Program-made: the position numbers and the translations under genes
Shown: piece by piece, positions 1 through 9,327 of the stretch
Layout of the letters: every line of letters begins with the position of its first letter
Position numbering within the stretch: the first letter of the stretch is position 1
Notes under the pieces: model-generated
Seen by the model: only the letters and a program-made list of their open reading frames with translations
Told to the model about the DNA's origin: nothing
Databases searched by the model: none
NCBI GenBank assembly: GCA_002786065.1
Contig: NHNY01000004.1
Location: 682,001 to 746,000 of the forward strand
Direction of reading: 5' to 3'
Length of the DNA: 64,000 nt
DNA from: Microcyclospora pomicola
Lineage: Eukaryota; Ascomycota; Dothideomycetes; Capnodiales

Positions 1-429
1 ATGTCATCTTCTTCGATATACTACGTAAGGTAATAGAGGCTGTGGAAGGAGTGTACTACTTGTCAACAAATCTGCACCGTTTCCTCGTCAGAGTCGGTAG
101 GTAAAGCAACAATACCGTACCTGAGATGGGTAGAGCATGTATAAGCATAACTTTATGATGGTCAAGACAAAGGTCAGCAACGCGACTGGTGCGCGCGAGC
201 TGGACCCCAGTGATATGCGCTGAGTCAAACGCGATCAGATCTCGGATATCAGAGCAGTAACTTTTACCTTCATGGGGCTGAGTAGGTCTGTACTTGTCTT
301 CAGCGTCTAAACGTATATATATCTTGGTAGCATAAATTTTGGTGTAGATGTGGACTATGAACGCAAAGACTCCTGTATCGAAGACGAAGGATACTAGGAG
401 ATAGAGCACCAGAAGGCTGGTACGACATC
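1..429. other. Intergenic edge, no supported gene
   Basis: No gene is supported here. The minus strand is open for 117 codons (positions 56-409) with a hydrophobic stretch, but it has no ATG start, an in-frame stop just upstream and no recognisable family. It is best treated as chance. The right end probably holds the leader of the gene starting at 430. Confidence 0.4.
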
Positions 430-1170
430 ATGGCGTGGTCTACATCTGGAAGCGGTGGGAGGGTGAGTCTCATCGTACGTCTTGACTAAAGCGACCAATA
501 TGCTTACGCAATTTTTCCACAGTCTAATGTGGACATCGAGAACACCATCCAAGCACCACCAGCGGTATACTTCGGCCCATCCGGGATTCATCCTTCGAAA
601 GAGCCTGCACGCGTCACGGTCGCAAGCATGGAAGTGGAAGAGCCGACCTATTCCCGCATGGGCGCTGTTGACAACCACTCCCCTCCACGCTTCCATCTCG
701 GCCGATATCGAAGCCTCAAACGGCAGAGATGGTGCATCACACTAAGCATCCTGACTGTCTTCACCGTCGCGTTCTGCATTCTGGCCATCGTGTATCGACT
801 GATCGACCACAAGAACGAGTATGGTCACGGCGATTTGAGGCCCCTTCGCGCCGAGCGCACACCATTCGTCTGCGGCACCAACCCGGATCACTGGAGCTGT
901 ACCACGCGATTTGCTGGGCCCAAGGCAGCGGACATGACGAGCCATGCCGCGCTGACCAAATGGATGGATCAATATTGTGTCTTTCAAGCACCCCAAGGCG
1001 ATTTTTGGATGTGTGGCGGAGGTCTAGGTCCGGATCATGGTTTGCCTCATGGCGAGGGTACGTGGGTGGAGAAGGTGTCGGACGAAATGATGCAGACCAG
1101 AGCAGTGAACCACAGCTCGTCGCGAAGGCAGCTGGCGGCACTGAAGCGGGTTTTTGAGAGGATTGATTAG
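430..1170 (+). CDS. Small single-pass membrane protein, unknown function
   Basis: Two exons, 430-462 and 523-1170, join in phase 0 across a 60-nt intron with a GTGAGT donor and a CACAG acceptor. The product is 226 residues. The first exon encodes only 11 residues (MAWSTSGSGGR), which gives a true ATG start that the second exon lacks. Residues about 81-103 form one strong transmembrane helix, preceded by a basic stretch (RYRSLKRQR). This predicts a type II topology with the N-terminal tail in the cytosol and a 120-residue C-terminal domain outside or in a lumen. That domain has four cysteines (CGTNP, WSCTT, QYCVF, WMCGGG) that could form two disulfides. I do not recognise the family. The gene converges on PLP1 with about 96 bp between stops. 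Confidence 0.7.
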
Positions 1171-1266
1171 ATCGAGGATGCAGTGGGCTTGTCGGCGTCC
1201 AGGTAGATAGGTTGCGTTGGAACCCCAATAACTTGACACATCCACTCCTCGACTCGCAGCGTCGGA

Positions 1267-1899
1267 TCAATCCCAGTCGTCGTCATTCTCGTCTTCTTTC
1301 TCCTCTACCCTCTTCTGCCGTCTCCACCGATCATCATCCTTGGTCATCTTGGCTCTCACCAGCACCTCACTGCTCAGCAGTCTCATCTCGAGTTCTGAAA
1401 CGGTGAAGCTGTCTGCCTTGTACCCGATCCCTTCGAAGCCAATGATCCGATCAACGCCCACGCCGTCCTTGAAAGCAATCACACATGGCAAGACCTGAAT
1501 TCCGAGCTTGACGACCAGGAACGGCGCATTTTCGACATCGATTTTGACAAATCTGGTATCGAAATGCTTCTCGGCCAAGACTTGCAGCTTATCATCCATG
1601 ATCCGGCAGCGGCTGAAGTCGGATTTGCCAAAATGCACAACGCATAGCTTGGTCGAGGTGGTGATGTCCATGAGCTGCTTCTCGTCCTTGATCTCCATGT
1701 ACGTGCCGTGGGAGGTGGTTTTCATGGCCTTGGCACGCGACATTTCCTCGTGGAGCTGCTGCAATCGCCTCTCGCGCAGACCAGAGAAGGTCTCATCATC
1801 GGCTTCGAGCTCGGCGATCAAGGCGTCCTCGTCGTCCGAGTCTGCATTTGGGCGGGACTTGTCGAGGACGGTGGCGACTTTGGCGTCGAGGGGAGCCAT
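1267..1899 (-). CDS. PLP1: Phosducin-like / TXNDC9-type thioredoxin-fold protein
   Basis: Single exon of 210 residues starting at ATG 1899. The N-terminal third is acidic and helical (residues 20-60, DSDDEDALIAELEADDE). It is followed by a thioredoxin fold from about residue 70 to 165 with the family signature VVHFGKSDFSRCRIMDDKL, then FVKIDVENAPFLVVKLGIQVLPCV. The redox CxxC of true thioredoxins is replaced by SRCR, as is usual for TXNDC9/Plp1. The tail is charged and acidic. The family acts as a cytosolic co-chaperone of the CCT/TRiC chaperonin in folding of tubulin and actin; that role is taken from the family. It is divergent from VRG4, with 885 bp between starts. Confidence 0.9.
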   Translation of the reverse strand: MAPLDAKVATVLDKSRPNADSDDEDALIAELEADDETFSGLRERRLQQLHEEMSRAKAMKTTSHGTYMEIKDEKQLMDITTSTKLCVVHFGKSDFSRCRIMDDKLQVLAEKHFDTRFVKIDVENAPFLVVKLGIQVLPCVIAFKDGVGVDRIIGFEGIGYKADSFTVSELEMRLLSSEVLVRAKMTKDDDRWRRQKRVEEKEDENDDDWD

Positions 1900-2784
1900 T
1901 GCAACTTTGCAAGACCCTTAAACGAGCCGATGGCGAGCAGTACTGGGTTTGACGGGCTGATTATGCAGGTCTGCTTGACCACGAACAATGCGTTTACTTC
2001 GGTACGTCTTGAATGCTAGGTTGTAGGTGGAATTGAGTGCGAAAAGTGCTAGAGTCTAGTGACAGCTAGAGGTGCATAAGACAGCGTCGATCCACAAACT
2101 AGTGGCGCCAGATCGTTTGGAACGAGTGAGAGAATAGAAGAATAAGACGGGCAATATTCTATATAGTGTTGGACCATGCATCTACGACCGAGGTTGATCG
2201 TCGAATAATACTTTGCTATGTTGGTGGTGTTTTGACGTGTGCGTTGCGAAGGAATACATGGCTGAAGCAATCTTATTTCACCGACAGGTTGTCGTCCCTA
2301 CTCAACGACATGCTCACGATCGCGGACATGCAATAGGCAGACTCCATTTCGACCAATCGACTGGCATTGATTGGAATGGGGTAGGATGATATGTATGGAA
2401 GTGATATACCTCCATTGTGAACACCGCGAGGGGAGCTTGAACTGCAGTAGCAAATGCATCCAGACCCTTGTTGCAGATCGGTGCCCCGACCTTGTGTCCA
2501 GCTCTCAACACTAATCATTCTTCATTACGGGACCTCCACAATACTCTCGTGATCGTACCTTGGACCACTACTACATCCACCACTGCACTCTCCCTCCTCC
2601 TCTCCTCACCACCACCACCACCACCACCGCCGCCGCCGCCGCCGCCCCAGCAACCGCGCTGTCCGCCCAGCGCACCCCCGTCGCAACCATCACTTCCTTC
2701 GTCGGCGTCGTCTCGAGTCTCGGCCCCTCCCGTCCGTGGACCAAGGCCTACTCGCCCCTAACATCGCCTTCACGCATCAATCTC
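1900..2784. promoter_or_regulatory. Divergent intergenic region PLP1 / VRG4
   Basis: No gene seen. The 250 bases before the VRG4 start are strongly C/T-rich and contain a CAC/CGC microsatellite, consistent with a transcribed leader of VRG4. Both flanking genes start from this gap, so it should hold both promoters; individual sites are not identified. Confidence 0.5.
2607..2645 (+). repeat. Trinucleotide microsatellite (CAC)7(CGC)6
   Basis: Seven CAC units run directly into six CGC units, about 140 bases upstream of the VRG4 ATG. The frame through it stays open to VRG4 but has no ATG, so it is read here as untranslated leader rather than a coding repeat. Confidence 0.85.
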
Positions 2785-4131
2785 ATGGCCAGCGCCTCCA
2801 AGTCCGACGACCACGCCATTGAACTCGACGACCGCGCCTCCAACGACAACTTCGGTCCCTCCTCCTCCGCCTCCTCCACTCACAGCAGATCCCCGGCCCT
2901 GTCGGCCACCGCTGCCGAGATGTCGTCCACCGCGTCCACCTCCCTCTCCAACAACCCCATGCTGTCCGTCTTCAGTTATTGCTTCAGCAGTATCCTGATG
3001 ACCGTCACCAACAAATATGTGCTCAGCGGGACAAAATTCAACATGAACTTCGTTCTGTTGTGCGTGCAGGTGAGTTGAGCCGTCGTCTCCCTGACGCGAA
3101 AGAAGACGTGGCATTGCGCATACAACAGAACACTGACCCGTCTGACGCAGAGTGTCGTGTGTGTGGTAGCGATTCAGACGTGCAAATCGATGGGTATCAT
3201 CACCTACCGTGATTTCAACACCGATGAAGCCCGGAAATGGGCTCCCATCACCGTCCTGCTCATCGGCATGATCTACACTGCCTCCAAGGCTCTCCAGTTT
3301 CTCAGCATTCCCGTCTACACCATCTTCAAGAACTTGACCATCATCCTGATCGCCTATGGTGAGGTGCTATGGTTCGGAGGTAGCGTCACTCCAATGGCTC
3401 TTCTGTCGTTCGGTTTGATGGTGGTCAGCAGTATGATTGCCGCATGGGGAGACATTCAGCACGCACTGAACAGCTTCCACGGGGATGCCACAAGCGGCGA
3501 GGCCGGAGACAAGATCTCCACGCTCAATGCTGGATACATGTGGATGATGCTCAACTGCTTTTGCTCCGCTGCCTACGTATTGGGCATGAGGAAGCGCATC
3601 AAGTTGACCAACTTCAAGGATTTTGACAGTGAGTCCCGCAAGCACTGCTTGACACTCTCCTCAGCGTACTGACCCTCCTTCTCAGCCATGTTCTACAACA
3701 ACCTCCTCTCCGTCCCAATCCTCGTCGCCTGCTCGCTTCTCCTCGAGAACTGGTCTTCGGAGAACCTCGCCCTGAACTTCCCCCCCGAGAGCCGCAACCG
3801 GGTCTTCATCATCATGGCCATCTCCGGTGTCTCGACCGTCTTCATCTCCTACACCTCTGCATGGTGTGTGCGTGTCACCTCGTCCACCACCTACAGCATG
3901 GTCGGCGCTCTGAACAAGCTCCCCATTGCGATCTCCGGTCTGATCTTCTTCGACGCCCCGGTCACCATCCCCAGCGTCAGCGCCATCTTCATCGGTTTCG
4001 TCAGTGGTCTTGTCTACGCCTTGGCCAAGGTCTGGCAGCCAAAGCCTGGCGCAGCTGGCTCCAGCGGCAAGGGCAACATCCTCCCGACAAGCGCAAGTGT
4101 GCAGAGCATGAGGGATTCCCTGAAGAACTAA
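2785..4131 (+). CDS. VRG4: Golgi GDP-mannose transporter
   Basis: Three exons, 2785-3069, 3151-3628 and 3686-4131, give 402 residues. The start is the first in-frame ATG (MASASKSD); upstream sequence in the same frame has no ATG. After a roughly 65-residue Ser-rich cytosolic tail come about ten hydrophobic helices of the drug/metabolite transporter fold. The diagnostic GDP-mannose binding motif GALNK is present in the third exon ([17 protein letters not shown]). The protein exchanges GDP-mannose for GMP across the Golgi membrane and feeds mannosylation of N- and O-glycans, mannans and GPI-linked ceramides. The length matches fungal Vrg4/GmtA. Splicing at 3069/3151 rebuilds the expected CVQ-SVVC junction. 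Known to be essential in several fungi; that is family knowledge. Confidence 0.95.
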
Positions 4132-4592
4132 GGATGGCGCGAGAACGTCGTGGACACCTGTACTTTTGGAGTGGACGGACGAATGGATAAATGAAAATAG
4201 AATTTCCTTTGCTTCCTTTCACGGGAAGCGAACACTTTTCTTTTCGACGGAAACTTGAGGTTTGAAGAACGAAACAGCGATGGTTGGGGAATTGGGTTGG
4301 CCGAGTCAATATGGTGTGAGGGTGTTTACTCCTCTACATACAAATGAAGGAAATTCTCCAAATCAGTCGACACCCACTCCTCCCATCCACGCAAAGCTGC
4401 AGTTGAGATGTACGGTGTGGGATTTGCGAAAAGCGCAAGGCGAGCCAGAGGGGTGACTCATGGCGGGCGCGTTGGGTGCATATCATTTTTGATCTTTAAT
4501 TAATCTGTACATGTTGATCGATCTCACGCGTACCTTTAGCCATATGGGTGGAATTTACCCTGAGCAGCCACTGATGTACTTCTGTGTTTGGG

Positions 4593-4625
4593 GATAGGTA
4601 GGAACGAAAGCAATTCCTACCTATC
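4593..4625. repeat. Perfect inverted repeat (12-bp stem, 9-nt loop)
   Basis: GATAGGTAGGAA at 4593-4604 is the exact reverse complement of TTCCTACCTATC at 4614-4625, with loop CGAAAGCAA. About 15 bases further on comes the 10-bp palindrome CCAGTACTGG. It lies 460 bp beyond the VRG4 stop, too far for a simple 3' end signal. The role is unknown. Confidence 0.8.
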
Positions 4626-5259
4626 ATACCAGTACCAATACAGTATACCAGTACTGGATGAGTGTACCCGTCGAGTAAGGGCCCCTAGGCAGGTCTCAAT
4701 CATTCTTCGAGGACGACTCGGTCGCTAGTCCGCAGCTCTTCGTTTCGGGACTATGTTCCTCGACAGCGGACGGCGGATCGTCTGGATCTGCTCCTCTCTA
4801 GGTACCGTGCATTGAACCAGACGAGCGCTTGACGTGAACGTCCATCTCTGTTCCCTTCTAGCGGGGAACTGTCGTGGATGTATAGCTGTAGGCGTTGGTG
4901 GAGGATCAGGTCTTCGCTGTTGGAGAACAGGCAGCTTTACAGGGCAGGACAGGACATGGATGTCTCTGTGTACATGTTTCCAGGATCCTGTCAATGAGGC
5001 TCATCATCTATTCACAACACCCTGCAAGGTAGGTCCACGTTACTCGTCAACTTCCATATATTGTTCTGTACATGGAGGTACCCAAGTTACTCGTCTCTTG
5101 AGCATCTCCCTCACCCTGCTGTCAATTCCGTATACCTTCCAAATAGCATCTCAGTCGCACGATCTCATCACAAGGTAGGGATCACGTTTCTTCCACGACG
5201 ACGCGCTCACAATGTCTACGTGGGCTGCTTGGGCGAGGGCTGGTGAGGTTCAGGAAGGT

Positions 5260-5440
5260 ATTATACTGTGCGGTTTCGTGTAGTCTCGCGTGGTAGGGTA
5301 TGGTAGGGTAAAGTATGGCTTTCGCATGGCCTCGCACGTTGTATTTAGGCTTGCGTGGTTTGTATGGACCGTACGATTTTGCACGCTTTCGCACGTTCTC
5401 GCACGGTACAATATACTTAGGTCTCGCATGGTCTCGCGTG
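5260..5440 (+). repeat. Degenerate short repeat cluster, T(C/T)GC(A/G)(C/T)G
   Basis: About nine copies of a 7-base core of the form TCGCATG, TCGCACG, TCGCGTG or TTGCGTG occur within 180 bp, at irregular 10-35 base spacing, for example near 5284, 5321, 5331, 5386, 5397, 5421 and 5431. GGTAGGGTA-like repeats lie inside the cluster. This looks like a decayed minisatellite or a cluster of binding sites. No coding frame explains it. Confidence 0.55.
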
Positions 5441-6457
5441 ATCAGGCAGGGCAAGGTAAGGGTGAGGACATCTTATGTCAATCCCTAGTCATGATCTCGT
5501 GGATCTGATGATGCTAGATCCCGCATCGTCGCCCTGCGAAGATACCATGCGGAGCAGCATTTCATTTCCCCTGTCAACGGGAAAATGGCTATGTCATCTC
5601 CATCATGAATCCAGGTTGCCTTGAATCCCTGTCCATGGTAACTTGGCTTAGGCGGAGATTTAATCCTTTGCTTCTTCTCTGCCTGATATGCTTGTGGAGC
5701 TGAGGGAGCGATGGGCTGGGGTGGAATGAGGTGAGAGTCTTGCCTCATTACTGAGGTCTTGGTAGTTCATTCACCCGGGGATGTTTGATAGATCGGACCC
5801 GTGGGTGGCTGACTGGGAAAACGCAACTCTCTCAAGCTGGACTCGGTGGACGAGTAAGGTTGTAGGCTTTCTCATCATACACTAGGAGACTCGAGCACCG
5901 TTTCCACTGCGTTGCTATGACTCGGAACAGCGTGTACACTATATCCTCGAGCTAGACTTTGAGACAAAGGACTGAGGTTTTGCGACGCGTTGCTTTCGAG
6001 TTTCTAGGGTCTGATGCCGTCACTCGCCAACAGGGTATCTATCTTCCTCCAAGGCGAGTCAAGTGGTCTGCTTGAGATAAGTCGCACTCTTTAATCAAGT
6101 TCAATCGTTGGACGAAGAATCAGGAAAACTATGCTTGGGACTTGAAAGTCTCGCATGCGTGGAGAAAGATGATAGACTCGGGGCTGGAAAGACCTCGGAT
6201 TGTCAGAGAAGAAGGAGCGCGAGTACGGGGATGTGGTTCCTTTTCTGTGCGTGATGCAAGGAGTGCCCAGTTGGAGAACGGTCGGAGATATCCCAACAAG
6301 TTCCGCCAGCTATTTCCAGCCTACACGATCCGAATCGCAGAGAATGGAAAAACTTGCTTCACATCCGGGGGCGTTGAATGCAGCAGATTCAACGAGCAGC
6401 AGTGATCGTGTATCAACAAGATCCCATCGCAGCTGAGCATCCCCGTGTTGGATGTAC

Positions 6458-8390
6458 GACGCGTCATTTCCTTGATTTCCAGTCGTGAACTGGTGTGTTA
6501 CTCCCCTAATCTCTGCCGTCGATAGATTGATGTGTGAAACTCGAATCATCGCGCACTTGAACAGAAGCGCAGGTGAGGTAGCCTGCCCAGCTTTGATTGG
6601 TGTTCACTGCTGCTCGAAGCCAGGGTAGTACAGTACTAGGGTCTTACCTCAGAAAGCTTGTCTTCACTCCGTCCACGATCCTCTACACGGTTGAAATGAA
6701 CTCGAAGCTGTTAAACTTCCTTTTCATCGAGCAAAGCGTACAGGTAGCAAACCCACACTGATCTCCTCCTCCTGCCAGCAACGTTCTTTCCTTCTCGCGT
6801 ACCATGCGGTCCAAGCCAGCCACCGGGAAGACTCTCGACGAGACTCATCAACAAGTACGGATATCAGCTTATGGACGGAGCAGAACCGCATCTCTCTTGC
6901 TCGTCGTCGCGACAGTCTCTGTCAAGCACTTTGCGGAGTCGAGAAGCTGTGTCACGTCTCTTGCAGAGCTTCCGGCTTCTGTTTGCCAGCGTCAATGACG
7001 CGTCATTTTGTTCGTGGAGTGCCATGGAATTGTCTGGTGTATGTTGAGTTGTCGACCTCGCGAGCAGTGTGGGTGAGGACTGATCACCGACCTGCGTCTC
7101 TAAAGAAGCTGAGTTGTCAGCATTGATCCAGGGGCAGAACATGGCCAATGTGGACAGATGATGCTTCACAGCCAACCTTCTGGTTGTTGATATTTTAGCA
7201 TCTATGCGTCCTACTTCACCTTCATTAAGTCATTCAGCCGACGCGCCAGCTCGACTCTCTACGTGAATAGAACTCTAAGGAAAGGTTGGTGCGCGGTATC
7301 GAGGCAACAACGAGGCTGTTTGCTCCTAGCCGACAGACCCTTCGAGTCAGTCTTTTTGTTTCTTTGCTCCCGCCCTTTCTTTCGATGGCACTGCGATAGG
7401 ACAATGTATGTGTGGCGACACGTATGTGAAATCGGGAGCGAACAAGACAAAGACGTGTGGTGAGAACTTACATTCCAAACTCGACAAGTACAACAAGCAC
7501 GTTCATTCGGAGTTTGCAGCGCGCACAAGTGGACAGTGATCTGTGGTCTTATTGAGTCACTCGGATTGTCTGCCTCGATTGACACAAAGTACAAACACTT
7601 CTCGCCTTCGAGTACTCGCCAGTAGTGATGCTACAGGCGTAGTCCCGGCATCTTTCTACCCCAACACTACCTGTGACTGTCTTCGATCATCGTGACAAGG
7701 TGCACATGATCGCAATCTCCCTGTCCAAGTTAAACGACGGGAAAACAGGAATAGTGGAGCCCACATGCAGGCTCTACTTAGCTGTAATTGACGCGTCAAT
7801 CCGGGAGGACTCACTTGTAGCCTTCTGTTGCTACTTGCTTAGTCGTCTTTGTTGGATCAACAAAATGGATCATGGTCGATCGTCTGTCTGAGAGACAAGT
7901 CTCACACCTCGAGCCTCAAACCACTTCTAATTCGGGCTAGGGGCAAGGAGTCGTTTTGTACACCCCTAGGCTACTCTCATGGTAGTATACGTCGAGGTGA
8001 TCGTGAACATTGACCGTCGCTAGCGAGCGCACATGAATATTAGACTGTAAGCATTCACGATACTCTCAAACCCCACTTATGTCCATATATCCCACTCCTT
8101 CCCGATTGGGAAATTTTGTACATTATCGATTATGGCCTGCTCCACCATCGTACCTGTACGCTAGAGCCCTGTTTCACTCTGTAGATATAATTGCAGCGAG
8201 GGATACCTCTTCGACTACTGTAGAGCAGCTCGTTCGACATCAGCTGTCCTATACTCGCGGTCGAGTCTGTTGCCACGTCCTAGTATGAGTTCGTTTGTCA
8301 GCAATGCGTCCAGCTTGTTTAGCTAGTGATTTGCTTAAGAGGGCTATGTCGCACAAGCCCAGTATTTGTTGGCTATTGTCGACGCGTCGA
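6458..8390. promoter_or_regulatory. Four GACGCGTC palindromes (MluI-box-like)
   Basis: GACGCGTC occurs at 6458-6465, within perfect 14-bp palindromes at 6994-7007 (AATGACGCGTCATT) and 7787-7800 (ATTGACGCGTCAAT), and within a 12-bp palindrome at 8379-8390 (TCGACGCGTCGA). A further ACGCGT is at 5985-5990. The core matches the MCB element bound by MBF-type regulators in yeasts. The flanks also resemble two CRE half-sites (TGACG) facing each other. All lie outside genes and upstream of the gene at 8630. Function is inferred from the motif only. Confidence 0.4.
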
Positions 8391-8629
8391 TCGTTTCTTA
8401 CTGGTCGTGGTAAGCTAGGCATTGTTGTGATCCAAGCTCACATTCACCTGTTGCTCGAGCACGCGTTTGTGCCCCTCTATATCTTCCACAACACTTGCTC
8501 TTTTTCTCCTCTTCCTCTTCATCCTTCATACCATCTTTCTTCCATCCTGCACCACCACCACCACAGCAGCAGCCAAAGCAACAGCGAAATTCCTTCTCCT
8601 TCATTGCCAACGCCCACGCTACTCGCAAA

Positions 8630-9327
8630 ATGTCTACTTCGCCTGTCCCCACCACAGAAGCTTCCCTCAGCGAGTCACCCACGTCTTCTCGCAAGGCTGC
8701 CAAGGGCAAGCGCAAGTTCATCACCACGGCTGATGACTACCCGAACAAGAACCCGGGTGGTTTCTTCAACAAGCCGCGTGACCCGAGCAAGAAACGTCAG
8801 CTCGTAAGTATCGACTCGTCCTAGTCATGTAAGGGAATACTAACAAGATGCAGATGAAGTGGACAACGGACAATGACCGAAAACTCCTCCTGATCCTGAT
8901 GCTCAGAAACGCCTCGCCAAAGGAGTACGAGGCTATTGCGGCGCAGTTCATTGGTGAGTAATTCTTGCTTACTCTTTCTTCCGATCCTTCATACACATGT
9001 ATACTGACACTACGATCAGAGAAACCCAGCGCCAAGTCCATACAAGAGCGTATCACCAAGCTCAAGGCAGAACAGCGAGGTGTCCTGCGTCAGATGGGCG
9101 TGAAGCTTGCTGGTGATGGTGACGCTCCCGACGACATCGTTGAGGAGGAGGAAGACGAAGATGAGGACGACCTCATCGATACAGCGAGCAACCGCTTCCT
9201 GGCGGCGGCGGCGGCTGTCGGAGAGGATGAGGACGAGGACGACGTGAAGGTGCAGCAGGCACCGCTCAAGTTGAGCCTGGGTAAGAAGCGCGGGAAGAAA
9301 ACCGGCCCCGCCAAGTCTTCGATCTAG
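8630..9327 (+). CDS. Small SANT/Myb-like, acidic-tailed protein, unknown function
   Basis: Three exons, 8630-8803, 8854-8953 and 9020-9327, give 193 residues. The introns (50 and 66 nt) have GTAAGT and GTGAGT donors. The N-terminal 58 residues are Ser/Lys-rich and basic. Exons 2 and 3 then encode a compact helical module, beginning MKWTTDNDRKLLLILML, continuing EYEAIAAQFI and ending near ITKLKAEQR. This resembles a SANT/Myb-like helix-turn-helix. The C-terminal half is acidic (EEEEDEDEDD), contains a five-alanine run, and ends in a basic GKKRGKKTGPAK tail. A nuclear chromatin or DNA-binding role is plausible but not shown. The 5' leader is pyrimidine-rich with CAC repeats. Confidence 0.75.

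Larger units (their letters stand above)
4132..8629. other. Gene-poor 4.5-kb stretch
   Basis: No convincing gene lies here. Open frames are short, overlap in several frames and match nothing I recognise. The most gene-like is an 87-codon ATG frame on the minus strand at 5485-5748 (MRQDSHLIPPQPIAP...), which has no visible relatives. The stretch holds a perfect hairpin (4593-4625), a cluster of degenerate CGCA-type repeats (5260-5440) and four GACGCGTC palindromes (6458-8390). The last 150 bases are C/T-rich and probably the leader of the gene at 8630. No transposon ends, target duplications or transposase remnants were seen. Confidence 0.5.

Noticed and set aside
56-409. 117-codon minus-strand frame with a hydrophobic stretch
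   Set aside because: No ATG start, a stop just upstream, no splice acceptor that would extend it and no family resemblance.
5288-5315. GGTAGGGTA repeats resembling telomere-type sequence
   Set aside because: Only two or three imperfect units, not TTAGGG, and the flanks are ordinary chromosomal genes.
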